A stretch of DNA of 64,000 bases from an uncultured Lachnospiraceae bacterium (GTDB lineage Bacteria; Bacillota; Clostridia; Lachnospirales; Lachnospiraceae), in NCBI GenBank assembly GCA_902801515.1, contig CADCII010000006.1, positions 1 through 64,000 of the forward strand. Direction: 5' to 3'. Numbering within the stretch: the stretch's first letter is position 1; every line of letters begins with the position of its first letter. Below the pieces are notes generated by a model. That model had not been told where the DNA came from. It made no database searches and worked only from the letters and a program-made list of their open reading frames with translations. Below are positions 52,939 to 61,441 of this stretch, in pieces. Made by a program: the position numbers and the translations under genes.

Positions 52939-53814
52939 TCAGCTTGCCCGGGCAGCAGACTGCTGCCCGCCGGAAACAGTCTCCAGCAGTCTTCCAATAT
53001 GCCGGTTCTCAAAAAACATATCTTTATTCATGATTACAATGATCGCCGCGGCCAGGATTACAACGATTGTCTCCACGCATTTCGTTTCCGGAGTCATGGC
53101 GATCTTTTCCTGCATAAAATTGACTACAAGGTGGAATATCATGCAGGCAAGAATGGAGCGGTCACTCACCAGATAGACCCAGGTGATAATGAATCCGAGC
53201 GGAATGCCGCTGATGAAGAAGTTCACTACATAGAGGGGATTGACCATCAGACCTGCCTGATAAGTTCCCTGGATAAAGATCAGCGGAAGATGCCAGAGGG
53301 ACCACAGGATACCGAATAACATGGATTCCCAGAACCAGTTCATATAGTTCCCGATGGAATCCTCACAGTAGCCTTTCCAGCCGACCTCTTCTATGATCGA
53401 CGCAAGGGTCACTGTGATCAGCGCACTTCCGATTCCGACTCCGGTAAATGAGAAGTCTTTTGTAAATGAAAACTGGTTAAGTGACTGTCCGAATACGGTT
53501 GAAAGCAGGATCGAACAGACTACGACCGCTGCGAAAACCAGGATCGCCAGCAGGACATTCAGCCACTTTACCTTATAAAAACCAATGATTTTATTTTTCA
53601 GATCCTGCTTCAGCCGGTCTGAGCCGGAAGTTAGGATAATCACAGTTGATACGACTGCCGGAGCGATCAGTCCAATCAGCATCAGCCCCGCGCCAAGGTT
53701 TCCCGGAACAAAGATAGCGGGGATCCAGAAGGTCCATGTAAAAAGATAGGCCAGGAAAAAGAACAGCACAGGTCTGTAATGATAGAAATTCACATCTGAT
53801 TTCATCGTTTTCAT
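52939..53814 (-). CDS. CPBP family intramembrane metalloprotease-like protein
   Basis: 291 residues with about eight membrane segments. SIIEEVGWKGYCEDS near residue 140 is the CPBP (Abi) motif 1 with paired Glu, and LWSLWHLPLIF near 170 gives the metal-binding His of motif 2; a further histidine-containing segment (FHLVVNFMQ) follows. Family members include prenyl-protein proteases and bacteriocin self-immunity proteins. Third gene of a minus-strand operon after tetR and the MFS gene, starting 2 bases beyond the MFS stop. Confidence 0.85.
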   Translation of the reverse strand: MKTMKSDVNFYHYRPVLFFFLAYLFTWTFWIPAIFVPGNLGAGLMLIGLIAPAVVSTVIILTSGSDRLKQDLKNKIIGFYKVKWLNVLLAILVFAAVVVCSILLSTVFGQSLNQFSFTKDFSFTGVGIGSALITVTLASIIEEVGWKGYCEDSIGNYMNWFWESMLFGILWSLWHLPLIFIQGTYQAGLMVNPLYVVNFFISGIPLGFIITWVYLVSDRSILACMIFHLVVNFMQEKIAMTPETKCVETIVVILAAAIIVIMNKDMFFENRHIGRLLETVSGGQQSAARAS

Positions 53815-53815
53815 T

Positions 53816-55063
53816 TCATATCTCCTCTGAATGATTCGTATATTCCAGTTTCCTAATACTCTTCGGCAGCAGGACCAGAGCTGAAGTCACTGCCAGGCAT
53901 ATTCCGGATATAAGTATCACCAGTGCAGCGCCTCTTCCGACGCCGCGGTCGTGAACCTTACCCAGAGCGTCTGCTGCCACGCCGGACAGAGCATAGGCTG
54001 CGACATATCCAAGCTGAGAGAGAAAACCGATCAAGCCCCAGGCTCTTCCCTGTGCGTCATCCGGGATATTCGTCCGCACCAGATAGTCAAGACAGTTGTT
54101 GGCAAAGGGAAGTGCCGCGAAAAACAGAAAGCCGAATATACAGATGGGCATAATACTTTCAAACAGCCCGAAACCGGACATGAACAGGCCGGCTGCCATC
54201 AAAGACAGTGCAAGCGTTCTGACGTAATGACTTCTCAGCCCTTTAACTCCGAGAAAGAGTCCGCTTACCAACATTCCGCAGGCACATATGGTCTCTGCCG
54301 CCCCAAGTGTTTTCGCGTCGGAAAAAGAGAGGATGAGAGGTTCTGCCAGAATCTGGAATACTCCCATAAAGAGTGTGATTCCGGAAGATACAGCAACAAG
54401 CATCAGCACACCTCTGTTTGCGCAGAGCACACGCCATCCTTCTTTCATACTCTGCAGAAATGCTTCCTTCTTCTCGGCAGCTTTACTTCCAATGCCTTTC
54501 CGGACCACTGCGGCGCTTACTATGGTCAGGAAAAATGTGCAGATATCAATGACGAGCAGGAACTTTACATCACTGACCGTGAGGAGGAATCCGGCAATGA
54601 CCGGTGAGAAGAGGTATCTTGCGCTCCCTGCAAGGGATACAAGGCCGCTCGCCCTTGAGTATTCCTCCTTTGTCAGCAGGTCTGTGATCGTAGCACGGAA
54701 AGAGGGTTCAAGAAGCGAAGAGAAGACTGCACTTACGAATACTCCTGTACAGATCTGTGTCAGAGTGGCGCCGCCGCGCATCATGCAGATCAGGATGTAA
54801 AAGATGCCAAGTGCGGAACAGCCGTCTCCGATCATCATCAGGAGTCTTCTGTCATAGCGGTCTGCAAGAACACCGGCGGGAACCGACAGGAACAGTGTCG
54901 GAAGAAAACCCAGCAGCGTCACAAGCGCCAAACTGGCGGCACTGCCAGTTTGACGGAAGATATAGACACCAAGACCGAAACTCGTCAGACCTCCGCCGAT
55001 GGAAGAGATCATCTCTCCTGACCACAGAAGCAGAAATCTCCGGAAGTTTTTATTGTCTTTCAT
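53816..55063 (-). CDS. MFS transporter (macrolide-efflux-like, 12 TM)
   Basis: 415 residues with 12 hydrophobic segments. LLLWSGEMISSIGGGLTSFG at the N-terminus, VPAGVLADRYDRRLLMMIGD (MFS motif A), and GRAWGLIGFLSQLGYVAAYAL near 350 match the MFS_3 / macrolide efflux branch. Exported compound unknown. Expression is presumably controlled by the TetR gene 12 bases upstream. A CPBP protein follows at once; together they look like a drug or peptide export unit. Confidence 0.85.
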   Translation of the reverse strand: MKDNKNFRRFLLLWSGEMISSIGGGLTSFGLGVYIFRQTGSAASLALVTLLGFLPTLFLSVPAGVLADRYDRRLLMMIGDGCSALGIFYILICMMRGGATLTQICTGVFVSAVFSSLLEPSFRATITDLLTKEEYSRASGLVSLAGSARYLFSPVIAGFLLTVSDVKFLLVIDICTFFLTIVSAAVVRKGIGSKAAEKKEAFLQSMKEGWRVLCANRGVLMLVAVSSGITLFMGVFQILAEPLILSFSDAKTLGAAETICACGMLVSGLFLGVKGLRSHYVRTLALSLMAAGLFMSGFGLFESIMPICIFGFLFFAALPFANNCLDYLVRTNIPDDAQGRAWGLIGFLSQLGYVAAYALSGVAADALGKVHDRGVGRGAALVILISGICLAVTSALVLLPKSIRKLEYTNHSEEI

Positions 55064-55075
55064 TTTTCTTATCCC

Positions 55076-55666
55076 TTACCGGATCAGTTCTCTGATAAAC
55101 TGCATGGTACCTGTCTCTGCACCGAGCAGCTTCTCTGCCATATCTATAAAGACGGCGATATCACCTTCTGAAAATTGCCCCTCATCAAAGGTTTCACTGC
55201 TGATAACGAGCAGCATTCTGACTCTCTCCGGAATATGGTCACAGGCAAATATGCCTTCGGCAATTCCTTCCTCTACCACTTTTGAAAGGAGAGGAGTCAC
55301 TGACTCAATCAGTTTTTTCTGAATCTTGCCGTGCATAATTATGTTCTCGGGCTTCTTAAGCGCTTCTTCGATCGGGGATTCCGCCGTTGCCGGGCGCAGC
55401 GATGTGATGATTCCCACGATCTTCTGCGGTACCGGGAGATCCGTCTGCAGGATCTGTTCAGCCGCCTGCATTTCCTGCTCAATCATCATTCCGATCACTT
55501 CTTCCAGCATCTGCTCTTTGGTCTCAAAGTAATAGTAATAAGTGCCCTTGGCGATGCCTGCCTGCGATATGATCTCATCGACACTCGTCTCCTCATATCC
55601 TTTCTGGAGAAACATACGGTAAGCAATCTGCAGAAGTTCCTGTTTTCTTCTTTCTCCTTTTTTCAT
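55076..55666 (-). CDS. TetR family transcriptional regulator
   Basis: 196 residues. The N-terminal 50 residues are a TetR helix-turn-helix (IAYRMFLQKGYEETSVDEII, GIAKGTYYYYFETKEQML); the C-terminal ligand domain is variable. It probably represses its own operon (tetR-MFS-CPBP). Two CGAC-N5-GTCG palindromes in the upstream gap flank its promoter and are the likely operators. Ribosome site GGGAGGTGCGCC on the minus strand. Confidence 0.9.
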   Translation of the reverse strand: MKKGERRKQELLQIAYRMFLQKGYEETSVDEIISQAGIAKGTYYYYFETKEQMLEEVIGMMIEQEMQAAEQILQTDLPVPQKIVGIITSLRPATAESPIEEALKKPENIIMHGKIQKKLIESVTPLLSKVVEEGIAEGIFACDHIPERVRMLLVISSETFDEGQFSEGDIAVFIDMAEKLLGAETGTMQFIRELIR

Positions 55667-55683
55667 GGCGCACCTCCCATATT

Positions 55684-55696
55684 CGACTGCTGGTCG
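55684..55696. promoter_or_regulatory. Likely TetR operator O1
   Basis: CGAC-TGCTG-GTCG, located between the tetR -10 box and start codon, near the transcription start. Confidence 0.6.
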
Positions 55697-55701
55697 GTTT
55701 T

Positions 55702-55730
55702 ATATTACCCCGCAGAAAGATGCCTGTCAA
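55702..55730 (-). promoter_or_regulatory. Promoter of the tetR-MFS-CPBP operon
   Basis: On the minus strand TTGACA (complement of 55725-55730), 17-bp spacer, TAATAT (complement of 55702-55707). Confidence 0.75.
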
Positions 55731-55738
55731 GCATTTTT

Positions 55739-55751
55739 CGACTAAGAGTCG
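55739..55751. promoter_or_regulatory. Likely TetR operator O2
   Basis: CGAC-TAAGA-GTCG inside a longer palindrome (TTTTCGACT/AGTCGAAAA), just upstream of the tetR -35 box. Same pattern as O1, centres 55 bp apart. Confidence 0.65.
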
Positions 55752-55762
55752 AAAATTAAGCA

Positions 55763-55792
55763 TTGACAGGCCAGAGTAATATGTGATATAAA
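55763..55792 (+). promoter_or_regulatory. Promoter for tRNA-Trp
   Basis: TTGACA (55763-55768), 18-bp spacer, TATAAA (55787-55792), 27 bases before the tRNA. Confidence 0.75.
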
Positions 55793-55818
55793 AATTAAGT
55801 CGTCTGAAAGACGGCTGT

Positions 55819-55889
55819 AGGGGATTGGTCAAATGGTATGATAGGGGTCTCCAAAACCTTTGGTGGGAGTTCGATTCTCTCATCCCCTG
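55819..55889 (+). tRNA. trnW: tRNA-Trp (anticodon CCA)
   Basis: A 71-base cloverleaf: acceptor AGGGGAT with ATCCCCT plus discriminator G, anticodon stem GGGGT/ACCTT around CTCCAAA (anticodon CCA), T arm GGGAG-TTCGATT-CTCTC with one G-T pair. The 3' CCA is not encoded. It sits at the junction between the core-like region and the accessory region that follows; tRNA 3' ends are frequent integration sites, but no duplicated 3' end is seen within the window. Confidence 0.95.
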
Positions 55890-55990
55890 CTGAAAAGAAG
55901 CTGAAAGTCCAGTAGAGTGTTATCCGGAGAAGAAATAACTGCATCCATTTCATGAGAGGAATAATTGAAAGGAGAAAGGCGGCTATCTCG

Positions 55991-56878
55991 TCATTTAGAA
56001 AAAGACAGATGGACTATTATCTTGTTCTTACGGTATTCTGCTTCGATGCTCCCACCCATCTTTTCCGTTAGTAGCTTTGCAATAGAAAGTCCCAATCCAG
56101 TGGAATTGCGGCCTGCTTCCACAGTATAGAATTTATCAAACAGCTTTCCCACCGTTACAGGATCCATATCTTTTGCTGTATTGGCAAATGTAATGCTTCC
56201 ATTGTCTTCCATGCTGACAATGAAATCTCCGTCGGAATATTTCAGGGCATTACTGATGATGTTTGAAAAAATACGGCCCAGCGCACTGGCATCCAGTTCG
56301 CGGTAAACGGAGGATTCCGGCATATGAATTTCCGGCCGGATCCCTTTTTCCTGCATGCTGCCATAAAAAGAAAGCAGACTTTCCTCCAATGCCCTTACCA
56401 TGTCCAGACGCTCCGGTCTTAACTCCCCGGCCGATGTGATCACGCTGTATCGGAACAGCTCTTCGGTCAGGGTCGACATCGCTTTTACCCGGTTTTCTAT
56501 CTGAGACAGGTATCGATTTACCTGCTTGCTTTTCTCTTCCCGGTCGAGCAGGGAAAGATACCCATAAATAGCTGTCAGAGGCGTACGCAGGTCATGGGAA
56601 ATGTTCATTACAGCCTCTTTCAGTTCCCGATCGCCCTGCTGATAACGGCGGCGTTCGTTTCTGAGCTTCCTGAGCTGTTCGTTTATGTCTGCCGCCAGAG
56701 AGCGCATATAAGGATCACGGGAGGAGATATCAATCAGGGTATTCGTATCTTCTGTCAATCTGTTCTGAAATGCTTCCCTGATCTCTTGGGCTGATCTGTG
56801 CAGAAGAAAAAACTTCGCTGTCAGGGCAAAGATGATCATAAGCAATATCCCGATGATGAAGAACAGAAGATAATCCAT
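55991..56878 (-). CDS. Sensor histidine kinase with a single N-terminal membrane segment
   Basis: 295 residues. One membrane segment (about residues 4-24), a short linker, the H-box NISHDLRTPLT with the phospho-His near residue 94, N-box IFSNIISNALKYS and G-boxes NSTGLGLSIAKL. It has no extracellular loop, so the ligand must be sensed in the membrane or through a partner, as in kinases working with lantibiotic immunity transporters. Last gene of the minus-strand unit response regulator - ATPase - permease - permease - kinase; the regulator is four genes upstream. The stop is close to position 55991, 100 bases from the tRNA. Confidence 0.9.
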   Translation of the reverse strand: MDYLLFFIIGILLMIIFALTAKFFLLHRSAQEIREAFQNRLTEDTNTLIDISSRDPYMRSLAADINEQLRKLRNERRRYQQGDRELKEAVMNISHDLRTPLTAIYGYLSLLDREEKSKQVNRYLSQIENRVKAMSTLTEELFRYSVITSAGELRPERLDMVRALEESLLSFYGSMQEKGIRPEIHMPESSVYRELDASALGRIFSNIISNALKYSDGDFIVSMEDNGSITFANTAKDMDPVTVGKLFDKFYTVEAGRNSTGLGLSIAKLLTEKMGGSIEAEYRKNKIIVHLSFSK

Positions 56879-56893
56879 ATAGTCTCCTTGTAT

Positions 56894-57727
56894 TCATTGA
56901 AGGTCGCTCCTTCGGAAAGGAAGATATCCGGCTGCAGTAATTATTGCCAGCATGATCACAGACAGCAATGGCCACCGCAGGCAGCGGTCAAAATTCATAT
57001 TATTGATCTGTATTGCCTGACCCGAAGGCAGCATATCAAAGACAAATTCCATGATTGTACGCGCAGTACCGCCTATATATGACGGATTGGGAACCTGTTC
57101 CCCCAGTTCCACTTCTTCCATAGTGACAGTAACACTGCTGTACGTCATTTCAGGCTCCTCCAATACACCTTCCAGATAAGATGCGAAGATCATTATCGCA
57201 AACATGACCAGAAGCGTTGCAACAAGGGCGGTGGATTTTCTATGGATATTCATTGTCAGCCAAACGCTGATGGCAGAGAACACCATCATACAAAGAATGC
57301 AGCAGAGAATTAGAAAAGTGATGCGGGTCCGGCTCAGCAGAAAATCACGAAAGAAAATATATCCTGCCACACCTGAAGAAAGCAGGCAGATAAGCAGCAG
57401 TGAAAGGGAGAAAGTTATACATGTCAGATAGTTGGCATAGTAAATCTCTTTTCTTGTATGGCCCACGCTCAGCTTGTTTCGGACAGTATTTTCATCAAAC
57501 TCTGTTCCAAGGTACAGAACGATTAAAACAGCACACACGAAAGCAATCACAGGAAAAAGGTTGAACAGGACAGTTTCCACATATATCGGGTCGTGATCCT
57601 GGCCCAGATTACTCTGATAGCTTATAAAGCTTATAAAAACAGGCAAAGCCAACAGGCTCAGGAATGCACTCCAAAAAAATTTATCCTTCCTTAGACGATA
57701 GAAATTCGCACAAAGGATTTTTCGCAT
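56894..57727 (-). CDS. ABC-2 type permease (LanG/LanE-like)
   Basis: 277 residues with about six membrane segments. CANFYRLRKDKFFW at the N-terminus, VLYLGTEFDENTVRNKLSVGHTRKEIY near residue 65 (typical of the bacitracin/lantibiotic protection permeases). A 45-residue extracellular loop (VLEEPEMTYSSVTVTMEEVELGE region) precedes the last segments. Second permease of a LanFEG-like exporter, between its partner permease and the kinase gene. Confidence 0.85.
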   Translation of the reverse strand: MRKILCANFYRLRKDKFFWSAFLSLLALPVFISFISYQSNLGQDHDPIYVETVLFNLFPVIAFVCAVLIVLYLGTEFDENTVRNKLSVGHTRKEIYYANYLTCITFSLSLLLICLLSSGVAGYIFFRDFLLSRTRITFLILCCILCMMVFSAISVWLTMNIHRKSTALVATLLVMFAIMIFASYLEGVLEEPEMTYSSVTVTMEEVELGEQVPNPSYIGGTARTIMEFVFDMLPSGQAIQINNMNFDRCLRWPLLSVIMLAIITAAGYLPFRRSDLQ

Positions 57728-57751
57728 TTTCCTACCTCCTTATCCCCCTCG

Positions 57752-58528
57752 TCAGTATATGTCTTTGCGGCGAAACAACATACAGCATACAGCTGGCAGT
57801 CCAATTATCAATATACAATTAAAAAGAAGTTCACGAACCGGATGCCAGACCTCCCAGCCGGAGAGCTGTGCTGCCTGCCCGCAAGGATTCAGATCATGAA
57901 GAATGCCGCACAGCTCTCTTCGAAACCCACTTACATAACGGGGATTGGGAGCGCCATTTTTATACGCCGTCTGTACCAGTATTTCATTCGTGTGCAGGCA
58001 CAGAAACAGCATTCCGAACGCCAGTCCCATACACCACAGGATGGCGGTCGTTTTACTGCCACAAAGCATTGTAATGACAGAAAATATACAGCCGGTGACG
58101 AGGCTCATACCTATGCCAAGAATGAAATAACGGAAGAAAACTGCCTGATTCACATTGTCCTCAAAGAAGAACCGTCCGACAACGGCGGTAAAGACTGTTA
58201 TCGCGATATAGATAATAAGACAGCCCATGCAGCTGACGATGATCTGCGAAACAACCAGATTGCAGCGATGATCTGCAGTCAGCAGCTTGTTTCTGATGAA
58301 CCCGTCACTGAAGTCCGTACCGACAAATACACTGATAAACGCTGCCATTGCGACTCCATACATACTCATTGGCAGAAAGATCACTCGGCTCAGGGGCACT
58401 GTATAATCCATCCCGGTCGCTTGCATGATCATAAAGAGTATGGAAAGTACCAGCATTCCAAGCAGCGAAAGACGAAAAGAAGTACTTTTCCGAAGCCGTG
58501 CCATATCGGCTCTCAAGATTCTGATCAT
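57752..58528 (-). CDS. ABC-2 type permease (LanE/LanG-like)
   Basis: 258 residues, about six membrane segments, of the same type as its neighbour (DMARLRKSTSFRLSLLGML; FVGTDFSDGFIRNKLLTADHR near residue 70). The start overlaps the ATPase stop by 4 bases, so the two are coupled. With the ATPase and second permease it forms a three-protein lantibiotic-protection-type exporter. Confidence 0.85.
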   Translation of the reverse strand: MIRILRADMARLRKSTSFRLSLLGMLVLSILFMIMQATGMDYTVPLSRVIFLPMSMYGVAMAAFISVFVGTDFSDGFIRNKLLTADHRCNLVVSQIIVSCMGCLIIYIAITVFTAVVGRFFFEDNVNQAVFFRYFILGIGMSLVTGCIFSVITMLCGSKTTAILWCMGLAFGMLFLCLHTNEILVQTAYKNGAPNPRYVSGFRRELCGILHDLNPCGQAAQLSGWEVWHPVRELLFNCILIIGLPAVCCMLFRRKDIY

Positions 58529-59436
58529 TGCTTTGTACCTCCTACCAGAGAAATAAAAAAGCTCTCCAGACTCTCATCGTTTTCCTGTATGGACAGCACT
58601 TCGCAATTTTCTTTTGCCAGGGCAATTGTAAGCTGCGTCACATTGATCTTTGCAAATATATCTGCAGTCGTTTCCGAGTGGATACGGTACTCCAGGTTCA
58701 TGGAATCCAGAACACGCGCAAGCACGGCCGTATCGGAAACCTCTATACAGACGCATTTACGGGATGCGGCATCAAGTTCCTGCGCACTGAGTTCTCTTAC
58801 CATACGCCCATGGTCAATGATTCCGTAATGGGTAGCCAGGCGGGAAAGTTCATCGAGGATGTGGCTGGAGATCAGCACCGTGATCTGCCTCTCATGGTTT
58901 AGTTTCAGAATCAGCTCCCGTATTTCCACTATCCCTTGGGGATCAAGACCGTTGACAGGTTCGTCAAGGACAAGGAAATCCGGATCTCCGGCAAGGGAAA
59001 CAGCAATGCCCAGGCGCTGTTTCATGCCCAGGGAAAAATGCTTTGCTTTCTTCTTGCCGGTGTTTTCAAGGCCCACTAGTTTCAAAAGCTCGGGAATACC
59101 ATCATAGGATGGCAGGCCGAGGATCAGATACTGCTGTTTCAGATTTTCCTCTGCTGTCATATCCAGATAGATAGCCGGCGTTTCCACCACTGCGCCCATA
59201 CGCCGGCGGGATTTCACAATATCTCTGCTATTGTTCTTTATGCCATATAGCGAAAATTCACCGGAGGTCGGTTCCTGCAGCCCGCAGATCAAGCGGATCA
59301 GTGTTGTTTTGCCCGCTCCGTTTTTTCCCACGAAGCCATAAATAGCCCCTTTGGGAACGTGCATGGAAAGTCCGTTCAAGGCCTGAAAATTTCTGTATTT
59401 TTTTGTCAGGTTGTCGGTTTGTAAAACATATTCCAT
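58525..59436 (-). CDS. ABC transporter ATP-binding protein (BcrA/LanF-like)
   Basis: 303 residues. Walker A GFVGKNGAGKTTLIRL near residue 35, signature FSLGMKQRLGIAVSL near 135, Walker B FLVLDEPVNGLDPQG, switch LISSHILDEL, and a C-terminal domain of about 90 residues typical of the BcrA branch. It drives export of, or protection from, peptide antibiotics such as bacitracin or lantibiotics. It is the first transporter gene after the response regulator, 79 bases on. Confidence 0.9.
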   Translation of the reverse strand: MEYVLQTDNLTKKYRNFQALNGLSMHVPKGAIYGFVGKNGAGKTTLIRLICGLQEPTSGEFSLYGIKNNSRDIVKSRRRMGAVVETPAIYLDMTAEENLKQQYLILGLPSYDGIPELLKLVGLENTGKKKAKHFSLGMKQRLGIAVSLAGDPDFLVLDEPVNGLDPQGIVEIRELILKLNHERQITVLISSHILDELSRLATHYGIIDHGRMVRELSAQELDAASRKCVCIEVSDTAVLARVLDSMNLEYRIHSETTADIFAKINVTQLTIALAKENCEVLSIQENDESLESFFISLVGGTKQ

Positions 59437-59515
59437 AAGTGGTTACCTCCTTTCGACAACCCGAGTGTAACAGGAAAAGGTCAAGAAAACGGTCAGGAAA
59501 AGCGTCAGGATTTGG

Positions 59516-60187
59516 TCAAGATTTCTGCTCAGCCAGTTTAAAGCCGATCCCCCATACGGTTTCGATATAATCGGCCCCGCTGACATCCTGCAGCTTTTTA
59601 CGAAGATTACTGATATGCTGTTTCAAAGATCGCTCCGTGCAGTCCGGCGTATCCAGACTGATCCGGTCAAGCAGGGCAGCTTTGGAGATCACCTGTCCAG
59701 GGTTATTCATCAGCAGCTTCAGAATGGCAAACTCAGTTCTGGTCAGCTTAACGGCAGTTCCATAGACCGACACGCTCTGAGACATCACATCAAGCGAAAG
59801 ATCGCCGACGCTGATTGTTGAATCCGTTGTTGTCTTCTCGGTTTTGCGCAGCTGAACTATAATTCTTGCCAGAAGCTCCTCAATATCAAAGGGCTTGGTC
59901 ATGTAATCTGCCGCACCGCTCAAAAGCAGGGTTACTTTATCCTGAACATCCACTTTGGCGCTAAGAACGATTACAGGTAGATCCTGAATGTGAGGAAGGA
60001 TTTCCTCCCCGGACAGACCCGGCAGCATAAGGTCCAGCAGGACCAGATCCGGCTTGCTTTGTGAGAGGAGATATAAGGCTTCTGTGCCGGAATACGCTCT
60101 CAAAACATGGTATCCTTCCCGCATAAGCACTTCCGTCAGCATATCTCCTATGTAAACATCATCATCTATGATTGCTATTTTTTTCAT
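59516..60187 (-). CDS. OmpR-family response regulator
   Basis: 223 residues. A receiver domain with the acidic pair IDDD, phospho-Asp 52 in LVLLDLMLPGLSG and Lys in MTKPFDIEEL, and a C-terminal winged helix (LTRTEFAILKLLMNNPGQVIS, TVWGIGFKL). First gene of the operon, presumably switched on by the histidine kinase at the operon's far end to raise expression of the transporter. The start codon follows GGAGTATTGCAAG. Confidence 0.92.
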   Translation of the reverse strand: MKKIAIIDDDVYIGDMLTEVLMREGYHVLRAYSGTEALYLLSQSKPDLVLLDLMLPGLSGEEILPHIQDLPVIVLSAKVDVQDKVTLLLSGAADYMTKPFDIEELLARIIVQLRKTEKTTTDSTISVGDLSLDVMSQSVSVYGTAVKLTRTEFAILKLLMNNPGQVISKAALLDRISLDTPDCTERSLKQHISNLRKKLQDVSGADYIETVWGIGFKLAEQKS

Positions 60188-60279
60188 CTTGCAATACTCC
60201 AGTGAAATTCAATTAATCGATCATTACATAGTATACATCGAGTCGAAGAAGAAACGAAATGAACAATAAAATACATTTT

Positions 60280-60364
60280 GGAAACGCCAGGAAACAAAAA
60301 CCCTGAAATTGGAAACAAGGTGCCCTCAATCGGAAACACAAAAAAACATTTTCATGGGTATAAT
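60280..60364 (+). promoter_or_regulatory. Hexamer-array promoter unit A (GGAAAC)
   Basis: GGAAAC at 60280, 60290, 60311 and 60332 (steps 10, 21, 21), followed by TATAAT at 60359. No -35 consensus lies 17 bp upstream of the -10; the last hexamer starts 27 bp before it. The -10 overlaps the inverted repeat ATAAT-GGT-ATTAT. Confidence 0.75.
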
Positions 60365-60554
60365 GGTATTATCGAAGCATTGCAATCCTTATTCTTTAGA
60401 AGAACTTGATGAAGAATTTTGGCAGTGGATCATCGATTTCTCTGAAACAAAGCTTCTCTAGATATATGGATTGCTGGAACAGTATAGCACAGGAAAAGAA
60501 ATCCATATTTTCCGAGCAAGAGAAGATGCGAATAAGTATTTGGAGAGTAAAAAG
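60363..60554 (+). other. Degenerate coding-like stretch upstream of the NUDIX remnant
   Basis: In the frame of the MAKTEN start the sequence reads protein-like (NPYSLEELDEEFWQWIIDFS, then a TAG at 60459, then YGLLEQYSTGKEIHIFRA and DANKYLESKK) and leads without a gap into the NUDIX remnant. This may be the end of a decayed gene. It begins right inside promoter unit A, so part may simply be chance. Not recognised. Confidence 0.35.
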
Positions 60555-61002
60555 ATGGCAAAAACAGAAAATGTTGAATTGACCGTGCTTTGTCATTCAG
60601 GATGGAGACAAAATTCTGATGCAGAATAGAGTAAAAAAGGACTGGAAGGGATATACACTTCCGGGTGGTCATGTTGAACCGGGAGAATCTTTTGTCGATG
60701 CTGTGAAAAGAGAGATGAAGGAAGAAACCGGTCTGGATATTATCAATCCGAAGCTGGCTGGAATAAAGCAGTTCCCGATAGAAAACGGGAGGTATATTGT
60801 TTTTCTGTTTAAAACAGAGCAGTTTTCCGGGAAAGTTGTTTCATCGGAGGAAGGCCAGATGGAATGGATTGATTGCAGCCGTCTTTCGGAAATAGATGCA
60901 GTAGATGATTTGGATGAACTTTTGAGAGTTATCAATGATCCGGAATTAACAGAGTTTCAGTATTTGGTGAATGGTGATAACTGGACTGTTTCGATGAAAT
61001 AA
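60555..61002 (+). pseudogene. NUDIX hydrolase gene with a frameshift
   Basis: MAKTENVELTVLC (60555-60593) and the NUDIX part beginning IQDGDKILMQNRV (from 60595) are in different frames; one extra base or a two-base loss near 60594 separates them. The second part has the complete NUDIX box (GGHVEPGESFVDAV followed by REMKEETG) and looks like the 8-oxo-dGTP phosphatase (MutT) branch. Translation from the ATG at 60619 would give a 127-residue protein missing the first beta strand of the fold, so a functional product is doubtful, though the box itself is intact. Confidence 0.7.
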
Positions 61003-61149
61003 CACAGTAATAACGAATCACTTGAGATAATAATCCATGAATCTAAAGTGAGTAAAGGGCTGAAGTGCACACCTGCTGGTGCCTGGAAGGCTGCGCCGTC
61101 TATTACTTATGCATCTCAGACAGTCGTCAGCCAAACATGATGAAACAAA
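61003..61149. other. Gap without a gene
   Basis: Between the NUDIX remnant and promoter unit B no coding frame or clear signal is seen. Confidence 0.5.
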
Positions 61150-61255
61150 TTGAACACCAGAAAACTGTTTTGTGAACGCCATTGAACAAAAACCCCGATA
61201 TTTGAACAGATATGCGTCAAGTGTGAACACAGAAAAACATTTTCATGGGTATAAT
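61150..61255 (+). promoter_or_regulatory. Hexamer-array promoter unit B (K-TGAAC)
   Basis: TTGAAC or GTGAAC at 61150, 61172, 61182, 61202 and 61223 (steps 22, 10, 20, 21), then TATAAT at 61250, again 27 bp after the last hexamer. The 30 bases up to and past the -10 are almost identical to unit A (AACATTTTCATGGGTATAAT), whereas the hexamers differ. Only a 14-codon frame (from 61262) follows. Confidence 0.75.
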
Positions 61256-61314
61256 GGTATTATGATATTCTATCTTTCGGAATCCTGTTTTGATTTTTTA
61301 TTGTGACACGGTAG

Positions 61315-61409
61315 TGAAACACTATGAAACAAGAACCCAGAAAAATGAAACGGGATGAGCACGAACCCCTGAAAGTTGAAACACAATGACACCCTGTTTG
61401 GTGTAGAAT
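61315..61409 (+). promoter_or_regulatory. Hexamer-array promoter unit C (TGAAAC)
   Basis: TGAAAC at 61315, 61325, 61346 and 61377 (steps 10, 21, 31), then TAGAAT at 61404, 27 bp after the last copy. A frame of 19 codons (61424-61483) follows and runs into unit D. Confidence 0.7.
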
Positions 61410-61441
61410 TGTATTATGGAAATATGTCACCGGTTGGAGGA

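Noticed and set aside
55819..55889. Direct-repeat attachment sites for an element integrated in tRNA-Trp
   Set aside because: No second copy of the tRNA 3' end is seen in the window; the other end may lie outside.
60363..60461. Leaderless start at the ATG inside the TATAATG of promoter unit A
   Set aside because: The ATG overlaps the -10 box itself, upstream of any transcript it would produce; the same ATG in unit B reaches a stop after three codons.
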